Shown: positions 1 through 7,311 of the stretch, in pieces | Layout of the letters: each line of letters opens with the position of its first letter | Numbering within the stretch: position 1 is the first letter of the stretch | Assembly (NCBI GenBank): GCA_023254555.1 | Contig: JALRLI010000030.1 | Location: 1 to 11,833 of the forward strand | DNA length: 11,833 nucleotides | DNA from: Microbacteriaceae bacterium | GTDB lineage: Bacteria; Actinomycetota; Actinomycetes; Actinomycetales; Microbacteriaceae | Direction of reading: 5' to 3' | Program-made: the position numbers and the translations under genes | Notes under the pieces: generated by a model | Told to the model about the DNA's origin: nothing | What the model saw: only the letters and a program-made list of their open reading frames with translations | Databases searched by the model: none

Positions 1-288
1 GACATGTTCTTAGGGGTGCCATTCAACATCGCAAGCTATGCGTTGTTGACGCACATGATTGCGGCACAAACGGGTCTTGAAGTTGGAGACTTCGTGTGGA
101 CGGGTGGCGACTGCCACATCTATGACAACCACGTTGAGCAAGTGAAAGAGCAACTCACACGCGATGCCTACCCCGCACCAACACTCACACTGAAACCCCG
201 TGACTCAATCTTTGATTATGAGTACGAAGACTTCATCATTGAAGAGTACAACCACCACCCCGCTATCAAAGCGCCAGTTGCGGTATGA
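1..288 (+). CDS. thyA: Thymidylate synthase, 3' end only (5' part outside window)
   Basis: ThyA makes dTMP from dUMP, using methylenetetrahydrofolate as carbon donor and reductant and releasing dihydrofolate. The visible 95 residues begin at the conserved Asp of the DMFLGVPFNIASYALLTHM block; PFN is the dUMP-contacting Asn region. They continue through GGDCHIYDNH, which has the His and Tyr that bind the deoxyribose, and end in the family-typical IKAPVAV tail. By comparison with E. coli ThyA (264 residues), about 170 N-terminal residues, including the catalytic Cys, lie before base 1. The ATG at base 4 is internal and not the start. The stop TGA overlaps the folA ATG (ATGA), so the two are translationally coupled. 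That is a sensible pairing, because folA regenerates the folate that ThyA oxidises. Confidence 0.97.
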   Translation, partial: DMFLGVPFNIASYALLTHMIAAQTGLEVGDFVWTGGDCHIYDNHVEQVKEQLTRDAYPAPTLTLKPRDSIFDYEYEDFIIEEYNHHPAIKAPVAV

Positions 289-830
289 CCGAGGGCGGCG
301 TCAAGACCCAGCCGTCTCACGGCCCCAAAATAGGTCTGATTTGGGCTCAAGCCCATAAGGGCGTCATCGGCTTAGGCGGAGTGATGCCCTGGCACCTCCC
401 CGAAGATCTAGCGCACTTCAAAGCGGTGACACTCGGTGCGCCGGTGGTTATGGGTCGTCGAACCTGGCAATCTCTGCCAGAACGTTTTCGGCCGCTCCCA
501 GGGCGTCGAAACCTCGTGGTTACGCGGGATATCTCCTTCAGTGCAGACGGTGCCGAGGTCTGCTATTCGGTCGAGGATGCGCTGGCTCGTGCATCCGAAG
601 CGCTCGACAGCGAAGACTGGATTTGGGTCATCGGCGGCGCAAAAATCTTCGAAGAGACGCTGCCGCTCGCGAATCGTATCGAGCTCACTGAGATCGACGC
701 GGATGTTTCTGGTGACACGTTTGCGCCGAGACTCGGTGATGAGTGGATGCGCGACCCAAGCGCAGACGAAACTTGGCTCAGCTCAGCTGCTAATCTCAGC
801 TATCGCTTCGTCACCCTGACGAAGCGATAG
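285..830 (+). CDS. folA: Dihydrofolate reductase
   Basis: This 181-residue protein reduces dihydrofolate to tetrahydrofolate with NADPH and so serves the thymidylate synthase encoded just upstream. Visible motifs in order: an extended N-terminus of about 14 residues before the first strand; GVMPWHLPEDLAHFK at about residues 32-46, with D41 at the position of the catalytic acidic residue (Asp27 of E. coli); the NADPH-binding VMGRRTWQSLP at 55-65; PLPGRRNLVVTR at 70-81; and the IGGAKIFEETL turn at 116-126. The last has Phe where E. coli has Tyr100, as in some Gram-positive enzymes. The ATG lies in an ATGA overlap with thyA. The final codons and the TAG stop are embedded in a perfect hairpin at 799-831. 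Identification is secure; I assign the chromosomal housekeeping form. Confidence 0.96.
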   Translation: MTEGGVKTQPSHGPKIGLIWAQAHKGVIGLGGVMPWHLPEDLAHFKAVTLGAPVVMGRRTWQSLPERFRPLPGRRNLVVTRDISFSADGAEVCYSVEDALARASEALDSEDWIWVIGGAKIFEETLPLANRIELTEIDADVSGDTFAPRLGDEWMRDPSADETWLSSAANLSYRFVTLTKR

Positions 831-831
831 C
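799..831 (+). terminator. Perfect 14-bp hairpin over the folA stop codon, probable terminator or RNA 3'-end structure
   Basis: GCTATCGCTTCGTC at 799-812 and GACGAAGCGATAGC at 818-831 are exact reverse complements separated by the 5-base loop ACCCT. The stem encodes the last residues of FolA and contains its TAG stop (828-830). No T-run follows; the next bases are CCCAGAGCTC, so it is not a canonical intrinsic terminator. Such T-less hairpins have been proposed as terminators or mRNA 3' stabilisers in actinobacteria. Its placement, just before a likely new promoter for dapA, supports a transcription boundary. Confidence 0.5.
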
Positions 832-860
832 CCAGAGCTCACGCCGCTCAAGGGGCTGGA

Positions 861-888
861 TTCAGAGTGCAGTTCTTGCCGATAAACT
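861..888 (+). promoter_or_regulatory. Putative promoter giving a leaderless dapA transcript
   Basis: TAAACT at 883-888 fits the actinobacterial -10 pattern TAnnnT, and TTCAGA at 861-866 is a weak -35 with a 16-base spacer. Six bases separate the -10 from the GTG at 895, the spacing expected when transcription starts on the first base of the start codon. No purine-rich Shine-Dalgarno sequence is visible before dapA, which agrees with leaderless translation. This is inferred from pattern and spacing only. Confidence 0.4.
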
Positions 889-894
889 GGCTTG

Positions 895-1872
895 GTGTCA
901 CACGTAGAAAATCCATTCGGTCAGGTACTCGTTGCGCTCGTCACGCCATTTCTCGCTGACGGCGAGGTTGACTGGGTATCGGTTGAGAAGCACATAGACG
1001 ACTGCATTAACTCGGGTGCCGACGGAATCGTGGTGACCGGAACCACCGGTGAGACGTCGACGCTAACTGATGCCGAGAAGTTGAAGTTGGTTGAGGTTGC
1101 CAAGTCTGTTTCGAACGGCCGAGCAAAGGTAATTACCGGAGGTGGCTCAAACGAGACTGCCCACGCGATCGAGCTGTACAAGGCCAGCGAAAAAGCTGGT
1201 GCAGACGGCGTAATGATTGTCACTCCCTATTACAACAAGCCAACCCAAGCGGGAATCCTGACTCACTTCAGAATGATTGCTGACTCCACCGATCTGCCGG
1301 TGATTCTGTATGACATCCCAGGCCGAACCGGCGTCGAGATTAAATACGAGACGATTCTGCGTCTGGCAAAGCACCCGAACATCCTTGCCATCAAAGATGC
1401 AAAAGGTGATTTCAGCGAGGTGAGTCGCGTATTGAACCAGACTGATCTGATGTATTTCTCAGGAGATGACGCCAACGTTTTGCCGCACCTCTCAATTGGG
1501 GCCACCGGCCTTATCGGCGTTACCGCAAACATCGCCGCTGCACCCTATCGCGTGATTGTTGACGCTGTGAATAACGGCGATCTCAAAACCGCGACGGCGC
1601 AGCACATGAAACTCGAGCCGCTAGTGCGAGCAGTGATGACTCACGTGCCCGGTACTGTCTCAGCGAAGTACATTTTGCACGGACTCGGCCGCATTTCGAG
1701 CCCCCGTGTGCGCCTCCCGCTGGTTGGTCCAGAAGAGTGGGAAGCAGCAATTATTGAAGACGAGCTTGCACTCGTTGGCGCGATCGAGGGCCTTGACCTC
1801 AGTAACTTCAAGCCAGACCGAAATGCTGCAGCAGGCGGTGCGCTACCCAAGGTTGCCGGCACCACTCGTTAG
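895..1872 (+). CDS. dapA: 4-hydroxy-tetrahydrodipicolinate synthase (dihydrodipicolinate synthase)
   Basis: DapA condenses pyruvate with aspartate semialdehyde, the first committed step towards diaminopimelate and lysine for peptidoglycan and protein. I chose the GTG start at 895 (325 residues) because it lies 6 bases after a -10-like box and gives the family-like N-terminus MSHVENPFGQVLVALVTPF. A TTG at 892 would add one residue. Motifs, numbered from the GTG: the GTTGE loop near residues 49-53; VTPYYNKP near 109-116; catalytic Tyr in ILYDIPGRTG near 139, with the substrate-binding Arg at 144; and the Schiff-base Lys in LAIKDAKGD near 167. The length is slightly above the usual 290-310 because of a C-terminal extension of about 20 residues. 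It is followed 28 bases later by rnj, the standard actinobacterial dapA-rnj pair. Confidence 0.96.
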   Translation: MSHVENPFGQVLVALVTPFLADGEVDWVSVEKHIDDCINSGADGIVVTGTTGETSTLTDAEKLKLVEVAKSVSNGRAKVITGGGSNETAHAIELYKASEKAGADGVMIVTPYYNKPTQAGILTHFRMIADSTDLPVILYDIPGRTGVEIKYETILRLAKHPNILAIKDAKGDFSEVSRVLNQTDLMYFSGDDANVLPHLSIGATGLIGVTANIAAAPYRVIVDAVNNGDLKTATAQHMKLEPLVRAVMTHVPGTVSAKYILHGLGRISSPRVRLPLVGPEEWEAAIIEDELALVGAIEGLDLSNFKPDRNAAAGGALPKVAGTTR

Positions 1873-1890
1873 TCTAGAAAGACAACAGTG

Positions 1891-1896
1891 AGGAGG
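1891..1896 (+). promoter_or_regulatory. Strong Shine-Dalgarno deciding the rnj TTG start
   Basis: A full AGGAGG lies four bases upstream of the TTG at 1901. There is no ATG nearby that would give the conserved N-terminus, so this site justifies the non-ATG start. It is the best ribosome-binding site in the window. Confidence 0.8.
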
Positions 1897-1900
1897 CCCG

Positions 1901-3577
1901 TTGGCTGAGTTTGTTTTCGAACCACCAGCGCTGAAGCCAGACACCCTTCGCATCGTGCCCCTTGGTGGGCTCGGTGAAGTTGGTCGAAACATGACCGTGT
2001 TTGAGCTCAACGGAAAGCTACTGGTCGTCGACTGCGGCGTGCTTTTTCCGGAAGAGCACCATCCCGGCGTTGACCTGATTCTGCCCGACATCTCAGTGCT
2101 GAAAGATCGCCTAGATGATGTGCTCGCGATTGTACTCACGCACGGTCACGAAGATCACATTGGCGCCGTTCCGTACCTGCTCAAGCAACGCGCAGACATT
2201 CCGCTCATTGGTTCGCAGCTCACCCTTGCGCTAATTGAGGCGAAGCTGAAAGAGCACCGCATCACCCCGTTTACCCTCACCGTGGCGGCGAATCAGAAAG
2301 AGCAGGTCGGCCCATTCGAACTTGAATTCGTGGCCGTCAACCACTCGATACCGGATGCGCTCGCCGTCGCGATTCGCACGGTCGCGGGTCTTGTGCTCGC
2401 CACCGGTGACTTCAAGATGGATCAGCTTCCGCTCGACGGCCGACTGACCGACCTCCGTGCGTTCGCCAGACTCGGTGAGGAGGGCGTAGACCTCTTCATG
2501 ACCGACTCAACCAACGCCGATGTGCCTGGATTTACTCCGCTCGAAAAAGACATCGGGCCAGTGCTCGAGCAGGTCATCAGCCGCGCCAAGCGCCGAGTGA
2601 TTGTGGCGAGTTTCTCAAGCCACGTCCATCGCGTGCAACAGGTGCTCGACGCGGCACACTTGAACGGACGCAAAGTTGCGCTTCTTGGGCGGTCAATGGT
2701 GCGCAATATGGGAATCGCTGAAAAACTCGGCTTCTTGCAGGTGCCTGAGGGCGTGCTGATTGATTTCAAGAACCTCGACAAGTACGCACCCGAAGACGTA
2801 GTGCTGATGAGCACCGGTTCTCAGGGAGAGCCGATGGCTGTGCTCAGCCGAATTGCAAACCGCGAACACCAGATCGAGCTTGGTGAGGGCGACACCGTCA
2901 TTCTCGCTTCGAGCCTGATTCCGGGTAACGAAAACGCTGTTTTCAGGGTGATTGACCGGCTCACAAAGCTGGGTGCGAGCGTGGTACACAAAGGCAACGC
3001 GAAAGTTCACGTTTCTGGTCACGCAGCTGCGGGAGAACTGCTCTACTGCTACAACATCGTCAAGCCCAAGAACGTGATGCCAATTCACGGCGAATACCGT
3101 CACCTCGCAGCCAACGGATTACTTGCGATTCAAACTGGGGTAGCGAGCGAAAACGTCGTCTTTGGTGAGAACGGCACAGTTGTCGATCTTCACGATGGTG
3201 AGATCGAAGTGGTCGGCCAGTACGACATTGACTTCATTTATGTCGACGGTTCAAGCGTTGGTGAAATCACCGAAGCAGACCTGAAAGACCGCCGTATTCT
3301 CGCGAGTGAAGGGTTCATCTCCGTAATTGTTGTGGTGGATGCTGGCACCGGACGAGTGATTTCGGGTCCTGAGATTCATGCCAAGGGTGTGGCAGAGGGT
3401 GACCACGTTTTTGACGAGGTGAAGCCGAAGATCCTTGCGGCTCTTGCCGAGGCATCGGGAAATGGGGTTCGCGATCAATACGAACTCCAGCAGATTATCC
3501 GCCGCTCTATCGGGCGCTGGGTTGGTACCAAACTTCGCCGAAGGGCAATGATTGTGCCAGTCGTGGTTGAGGCCTAG
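1901..3577 (+). CDS. rnj: Ribonuclease J (metallo-beta-lactamase/beta-CASP RNase)
   Basis: RNase J is a zinc-dependent 5'-3' exonuclease and endonuclease in mRNA decay and rRNA maturation in the cytoplasm. The 558-residue length matches actinobacterial RNase J. The metal-binding motif is HGHEDH at residues 81-86 (THGHEDHIGAVPYLL). Further family blocks are VNHSIPDA, ATGDFKMD, FMTDSTNA and STGSQGEP in the beta-CASP region, then HVSGHAAAGEL and MPIHGEYRHL, with the later catalytic histidines. The C-terminal part, about residues 440-558, is the RNase J C-terminal domain. The TTG start is supported by an AGGAGG four bases upstream. The downstream transferase gene begins one base after the TAG stop (3575-3577), so the genes are probably cotranscribed. 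Identification is secure. Confidence 0.96.
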   Translation: MAEFVFEPPALKPDTLRIVPLGGLGEVGRNMTVFELNGKLLVVDCGVLFPEEHHPGVDLILPDISVLKDRLDDVLAIVLTHGHEDHIGAVPYLLKQRADIPLIGSQLTLALIEAKLKEHRITPFTLTVAANQKEQVGPFELEFVAVNHSIPDALAVAIRTVAGLVLATGDFKMDQLPLDGRLTDLRAFARLGEEGVDLFMTDSTNADVPGFTPLEKDIGPVLEQVISRAKRRVIVASFSSHVHRVQQVLDAAHLNGRKVALLGRSMVRNMGIAEKLGFLQVPEGVLIDFKNLDKYAPEDVVLMSTGSQGEPMAVLSRIANREHQIELGEGDTVILASSLIPGNENAVFRVIDRLTKLGASVVHKGNAKVHVSGHAAAGELLYCYNIVKPKNVMPIHGEYRHLAANGLLAIQTGVASENVVFGENGTVVDLHDGEIEVVGQYDIDFIYVDGSSVGEITEADLKDRRILASEGFISVIVVVDAGTGRVISGPEIHAKGVAEGDHVFDEVKPKILAALAEASGNGVRDQYELQQIIRRSIGRWVGTKLRRRAMIVPVVVEA

Positions 3578-3578
3578 C

Positions 3579-4640
3579 ATGGCAGCGCTGAACGCCCGCT
3601 TCGCCACTGACGCTGAACGAGATTCGTGGAACGAGCTGGTCGCTTCGAATCCGGGTGGGGGCGAAGTGTGGGCGAGCGCGGAGTACGCGAGCGCAAAAGC
3701 CTTCAACGGGTATTCTCCGAAGTTCGTCGTTGTTGAGGGCCAGCCTGCCAAAATCGCGGTTCTCGTGCTCGAAAAATCGGTACCGATGCTGGGCAAGCTC
3801 TGGTATGTGCCTGCGGGTCCACCCGCGCCTGATGCCTCTGGGGTGTTGGAGTTGAGTGCTTCCATTGCTGATCTCTCTCGCCGGAATGGCGCATTCATGC
3901 TGAAGATTGAGCCACGGCTGCTCGAGAGCGCCGCAACAAAGAAAGCAATCGTTGATGCGGGGTACGTTGAAACGTTCCGAATCATTCCGAACGAGTCGAC
4001 TGTTGTTCTCGACGTGAGCGGTGAGGAAGCTGAAGTGAGCGGCCGGTTCGCCTCAAGCTGCAGAAACAAAATTCGCCGTGCAGAGAAAGAGGGCCTGGTC
4101 ATTCGTCGGGTGGAGCCGACTGAGACGAACTGTCGAATAATGTTCGACCTGCTCGCTGAAACTTCGGCCGGCAGGTTTGAGCTGAGGCCGTATGAGTACT
4201 ACCGACTCTTTTGGCAGAGCTTCATTGCGTCTGGCAACGGTGTGCTGATTTTGGGATACAAAGATGAGCAGCCTGTTGCGGGCTTGTTCGGCATGATTCT
4301 TGGCGAAACGAGCGTATACAAAGACGGAGCGTCAGTTCGACAGGGGCTGCCCACCGGCTCTATGAACGCGCTGCAGTGGGAGCTCATCCTCTGGGCTCGT
4401 GAACACGGTGCGGTCCGTCACGACCTCTGCGGCGCACCGCACTCATCCCGCGTCGATGACAAGACCCATCCGCTGTACGGCGTCGGTCAGTACAAGCTTG
4501 CTTTTAACAAAGCAATCATTGATCACGTTGGTACCTTTGACCTGCCTTTGAAGGGTTTCGCTTACAAGATTTGGTCAACAGTTGGCGACCGGCTCGCGCG
4601 CAGGCTCGCTCTCAAGCGCCGGCAAGACCCCTACTATTAG
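3579..4640 (+). CDS. FemABX-family aminoacyl-transferase, copy 1 (probable lipid II interpeptide-bridge enzyme)
   Basis: FemABX enzymes have two GNAT-like domains and move an amino acid from aminoacyl-tRNA to the stem peptide of lipid II or its soluble precursor, building the peptidoglycan cross-bridge at the inner face of the membrane. I start it at the ATG at 3579 (353 residues), with GAGG six bases upstream. An in-frame TTG at 3552 would read into rnj and lacks family similarity. Visible: VWASAEYASAKAFNGY near 31-46; the signature NKIRRAEKEGLVIRR near residues 163-177; a central second GNAT region (GVLILGYKDEQPVAGLFG); and HDLCGAP near 281-287. Near 300-310 it has GQYKLAFNK in place of the usual FKxGF. 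The C-terminus is basic (RLARRLALKRR). No long coiled-coil arm is evident, so it is closer in size to FemX (about 335 residues) than to FemA. The transferred amino acid cannot be told from sequence. Confidence 0.82.
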   Translation: MAALNARFATDAERDSWNELVASNPGGGEVWASAEYASAKAFNGYSPKFVVVEGQPAKIAVLVLEKSVPMLGKLWYVPAGPPAPDASGVLELSASIADLSRRNGAFMLKIEPRLLESAATKKAIVDAGYVETFRIIPNESTVVLDVSGEEAEVSGRFASSCRNKIRRAEKEGLVIRRVEPTETNCRIMFDLLAETSAGRFELRPYEYYRLFWQSFIASGNGVLILGYKDEQPVAGLFGMILGETSVYKDGASVRQGLPTGSMNALQWELILWAREHGAVRHDLCGAPHSSRVDDKTHPLYGVGQYKLAFNKAIIDHVGTFDLPLKGFAYKIWSTVGDRLARRLALKRRQDPYY

Positions 4641-4644
4641 TGAG

Positions 4645-6264
4645 ATGAGCAGCTCAGGAGTCATGCGGGCGAGCCTCGTGATGGCGTCAGGAACAGTGGT
4701 TTCGCGCATCCTCGGCTTCGCAAAAGCGATTGTGCTCGCACTCGCAATTGGCGTCACTGCTTCGGCGGGTGCTGACGCATTCGCTCTTGGCAACCTGCTG
4801 CCAAACACTGTGTACGTGATCTTGATTGGTGGGGTGCTCAACGCCGTGCTCGTGCCGCAGATTGTGAAGGCAACGAAGGGTGGCGACGGGGGAGCCGCCT
4901 ATATCAACAAGCTCCTCACGCTGGCATCGGTGCTGCTTTTTGCGATTACAGCCCTGGCGATGCTGCTCGCGCCGTTCCTGATTTGGATCTATGCCACCCA
5001 GTGGAGTGCAGCACAGCTAGCGCTCGCAACAGCCTTCGCATACTGGTGTTTGCCGCAAATCTTCTTTTACGGGCTCTACACAGTGCTCGGCGAGGTGCTC
5101 AACGCCCGCAGTATTTTTGGCCCGTTCACCTGGGCACCGGTTCTGAACAATGTTGTGGCAATCGCTGGCCTCATTGCCTACATCGTCATTTTTGGCTCAG
5201 ACCCCAATGGAACCCAGGCCGTAACTGACTGGACTCCGGCCGCGGTAGCGCTCCTCGCCGGTAGCGCGACGGCCGGCGTGATGGCGCAGGCGATCATCCT
5301 CTTCTTCTCATGGCACAGGGCCGGGATTCGTTACCGGCCGGACTTCGCTTGGCGTGGAGTGGGTCTTCGTGAAACGGGTAAAATCGCGAGCTGGTCGCTC
5401 GGGATGATCGTCGTAATGCAACTTGGCGGAGTCGTCACCAATAACATCGCGGCGCTCGCGTCAGGTGTTGGAGTTTCGATCGCAGCGTTGCAGTATGCCT
5501 GGTTGATTTTTATGCTTCCGCACTCGGTGCTCGCAGTGTCAATCGGCACTGCGTACTTCACGCGGCTGAGCGAACGCGCGCACGCCGGCGATAACGAGGG
5601 GATGCGGGAAGACTTTTCGGCATCGGTTCGCACCATTTCCGCGGTGATGCTTCCTGCCGCTGCACTCATTTTCGTGACTGCGCCCTACATCAGCCGTGTG
5701 ATTATGTCTGGCGCCTCACACACTGACTCACAGAGTCTCGCGATTCTGATCATGATCTACATCACCTGCCTCGCTCCCTACAGCTTCTTATTCGTGGTGC
5801 AGCGAGGATTCTTTGCACTAAACGACACGAAAACGCCGTTTATGTTTACGCTGATGCAGATCATCCTGGTGGTGCTTGGTTCGCTCGCTTGCCTCTGGCT
5901 GCCACTCGAGTTCATCGGTTTTGGCTTGGCCGCCGTGTTTGCTGTGGCCACAATGATTCAGGCGGTCGTCGGCACCTGGCTCTATAAGCGCAGAGTTGGC
6001 AGCATCGATGGTCGAAGAATCACGCAGAGCATCGTGAAATTTGCTGTCGGCTCTCTGCTGGCTTTGGCTGTTGGTTTTTTGTTGCTTTGGGGCGCAACAT
6101 CACTCTGGCCAGAGCCGAGCTTGCTGATGTCGATTCTGCTCTTCACCGCAATCGCAGTGGTGATGTCGACAATCTATCTCGCGGCGCTGCACGCGATGAA
6201 GTCGAATGAGGTCCAAGATTTACTCGCCACAGTGAGAGCGAGAGCCGGCAGGGGAGAACGATGA
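4645..6264 (+). CDS. murJ: MurJ/MviN-type lipid II flippase
   Basis: This 539-residue polytopic membrane protein of the MOP superfamily moves lipid II from the inner to the outer membrane face for peptidoglycan assembly. I chose the ATG at 4645 because it gives the typical N-terminus SLVMASGTVVSRILGFAKA. A longer in-frame TTG at 4582 only re-reads the upstream gene. About 14 hydrophobic segments are visible. R21 in SRILGF matches E. coli Arg18 and D44 in ADAF matches Asp39. K27 stands where E. coli has Arg24, and LLPNTVYVILIGG lacks the E. coli Arg52, as seems usual for actinobacterial members. There is no C-terminal pseudokinase extension like that of mycobacterial MviN. It starts four bases after fem copy 1 and overlaps fem copy 2 by ATGA. 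No clear Shine-Dalgarno is present, so coupling or a short leader is likely. Confidence 0.93.
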   Translation: MSSSGVMRASLVMASGTVVSRILGFAKAIVLALAIGVTASAGADAFALGNLLPNTVYVILIGGVLNAVLVPQIVKATKGGDGGAAYINKLLTLASVLLFAITALAMLLAPFLIWIYATQWSAAQLALATAFAYWCLPQIFFYGLYTVLGEVLNARSIFGPFTWAPVLNNVVAIAGLIAYIVIFGSDPNGTQAVTDWTPAAVALLAGSATAGVMAQAIILFFSWHRAGIRYRPDFAWRGVGLRETGKIASWSLGMIVVMQLGGVVTNNIAALASGVGVSIAALQYAWLIFMLPHSVLAVSIGTAYFTRLSERAHAGDNEGMREDFSASVRTISAVMLPAAALIFVTAPYISRVIMSGASHTDSQSLAILIMIYITCLAPYSFLFVVQRGFFALNDTKTPFMFTLMQIILVVLGSLACLWLPLEFIGFGLAAVFAVATMIQAVVGTWLYKRRVGSIDGRRITQSIVKFAVGSLLALAVGFLLLWGATSLWPEPSLLMSILLFTAIAVVMSTIYLAALHAMKSNEVQDLLATVRARAGRGER

Positions 6265-7244
6265 GCTACAGCATCCAAGATTCAAACAACCCTGTTGCCT
6301 GGGATGAACTTGTGCGCGAGGCGGGTGGGCATCCACTCCAGCTCTGGGGATGGGGAGAGTTAAAGTCTCGGCACCGGTTCACAGCCGAGCGTCTAATCGT
6401 GCGCGACGGTGATACAGTCGTCGCGCTCGCTCAGCTGCTGACGCGTAAACTTCCCGGCCCCTTTCCTGACCTGGTGTATTGCCCGCGTGGGCCTGTGGTG
6501 TGCGATGTCAGCACAGCCGAAATCGCTGACCTGCTCCTCGAACATGTGAAACGAAATCATAAGGCGCTTGCGTTTTCGATTGAGCCAGACGAAGAACACT
6601 TCGAACTCACGTCAAAATGGCAGCGCGCGAAATCACCAATCCTGCCAGCACGCACGCTGATTCTCGATCTACAACAGAGTGATGATGCGTTACTCGGTGA
6701 CATGACGAAAAAGCATCGGCAGTACATTCGCAAGTCAGAGCGGGAGCCCAGCCTCGAGATTCGACCGGTGACGTCGCTCGAACAGCTCGAAGAGTGCCTC
6801 GCCATCTATGAACAAACTGCCGAGCGCGCGCAATTCGGTTTACACGAGCACCAGTACTACGTCGATGCCTTTGAGCAATTGGGTGATCGGAACGCGATTT
6901 GGGCGAGCTACGAACACAATCTGCCGGTTGCCTTTCTGTGGCTCACGCACTCAGATCGCACGTCGTTTGAGCTCTATGGCGGTATGAGCGCTCGCGGACA
7001 AGCGCTCAGGGCAAACTATGCACTGAAGTGGCACGCCATTCGCGCGATGAAATCACGAGGAGTGCACCGTTACGACCTTGGTGGGCTCATCAACGACGGT
7101 GTTACTACTTTCAAAAAAGGTTTCGCCTCACACGAAGATTTACTTGCCGGAACCTGGGATTATCCGCTGTCAACACTGTACTCCGTCTGGTCAGGATTAC
7201 TGCCGACCGCTAAAAAAGTCTTTCGCAGCATAAAACGCCGCTAA
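6261..7244 (+). CDS. FemABX-family aminoacyl-transferase, copy 2
   Basis: This second FemABX-type peptidoglycan-bridge transferase (327 residues) is clearly different in sequence from copy 1. Family marks are HPLQLWGWGELK at residues 24-35; the KKHRQYIRKSEREPSLEIR block at about 150-168; FELYGGMS near 236-243; RYDLGGLINDG at 270-280; and the canonical TFKKGF at 283-288. It lacks a long coiled-coil arm, so the size is FemX-like. The tail LLPTAKKVFRSIKRR is aromatic and basic and could sit on the membrane surface, as expected for an enzyme acting on lipid II. The ATG overlaps the murJ stop (ATGA), and AGGGGAG lies four bases upstream. The context with murJ and another fem gene supports a lipid II role. 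Donor amino acid and attachment position are unknown. Other FemABX/GNAT relatives act outside peptidoglycan, so function is inferred. Confidence 0.82.
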   Translation: MSYSIQDSNNPVAWDELVREAGGHPLQLWGWGELKSRHRFTAERLIVRDGDTVVALAQLLTRKLPGPFPDLVYCPRGPVVCDVSTAEIADLLLEHVKRNHKALAFSIEPDEEHFELTSKWQRAKSPILPARTLILDLQQSDDALLGDMTKKHRQYIRKSEREPSLEIRPVTSLEQLEECLAIYEQTAERAQFGLHEHQYYVDAFEQLGDRNAIWASYEHNLPVAFLWLTHSDRTSFELYGGMSARGQALRANYALKWHAIRAMKSRGVHRYDLGGLINDGVTTFKKGFASHEDLLAGTWDYPLSTLYSVWSGLLPTAKKVFRSIKRR

Positions 7245-7299
7245 CCAGCCGAAAATCAACACACCAAGGCTTCAACCGGGCACTTTGAACCCCTACCGC

Positions 7300-7305
7300 T
7301 AGCGT
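7300..7305 (+). promoter_or_regulatory. Putative -10 box for a leaderless ftsK transcript
   Basis: TAGCGT matches TAnnnT and is exactly six bases (TATTTC) before the ftsK ATG at 7312. The sequence just upstream of the ATG has no Shine-Dalgarno-like purines. I see no convincing -35 at 16-18 bases. TTGAAC at 7285-7290 is too close (9 bases). The call rests on spacing and the absence of a ribosome-binding site. Confidence 0.35.
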
Positions 7306-7311
7306 TATTTC

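Noticed and set aside
3552..3578. Upstream TTG start for fem copy 1 (nine extra residues)
   Set aside because: It overlaps rnj out of frame and lacks a Shine-Dalgarno; the ATG at 3579 has GAGG at suitable spacing.
3251..4102. Long reverse-strand open frame (283 codons) across the rnj/fem junction
   Set aside because: It is antisense to two strongly supported genes, has no recognisable domain and low-complexity Ser/Arg/Ala composition typical of a shadow frame.
4582..4644. Upstream TTG start for murJ (21 extra residues)
   Set aside because: The added residues fall in the coding end of fem copy 1 and are hydrophilic; MurJ homology begins right after the ATG at 4645.
7271..7290. TTGAAC at 7285 as the -35 of the ftsK promoter
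   Set aside because: Only 9 bases separate it from TAGCGT; a 17-base spacer would place the -10 on the start codon.
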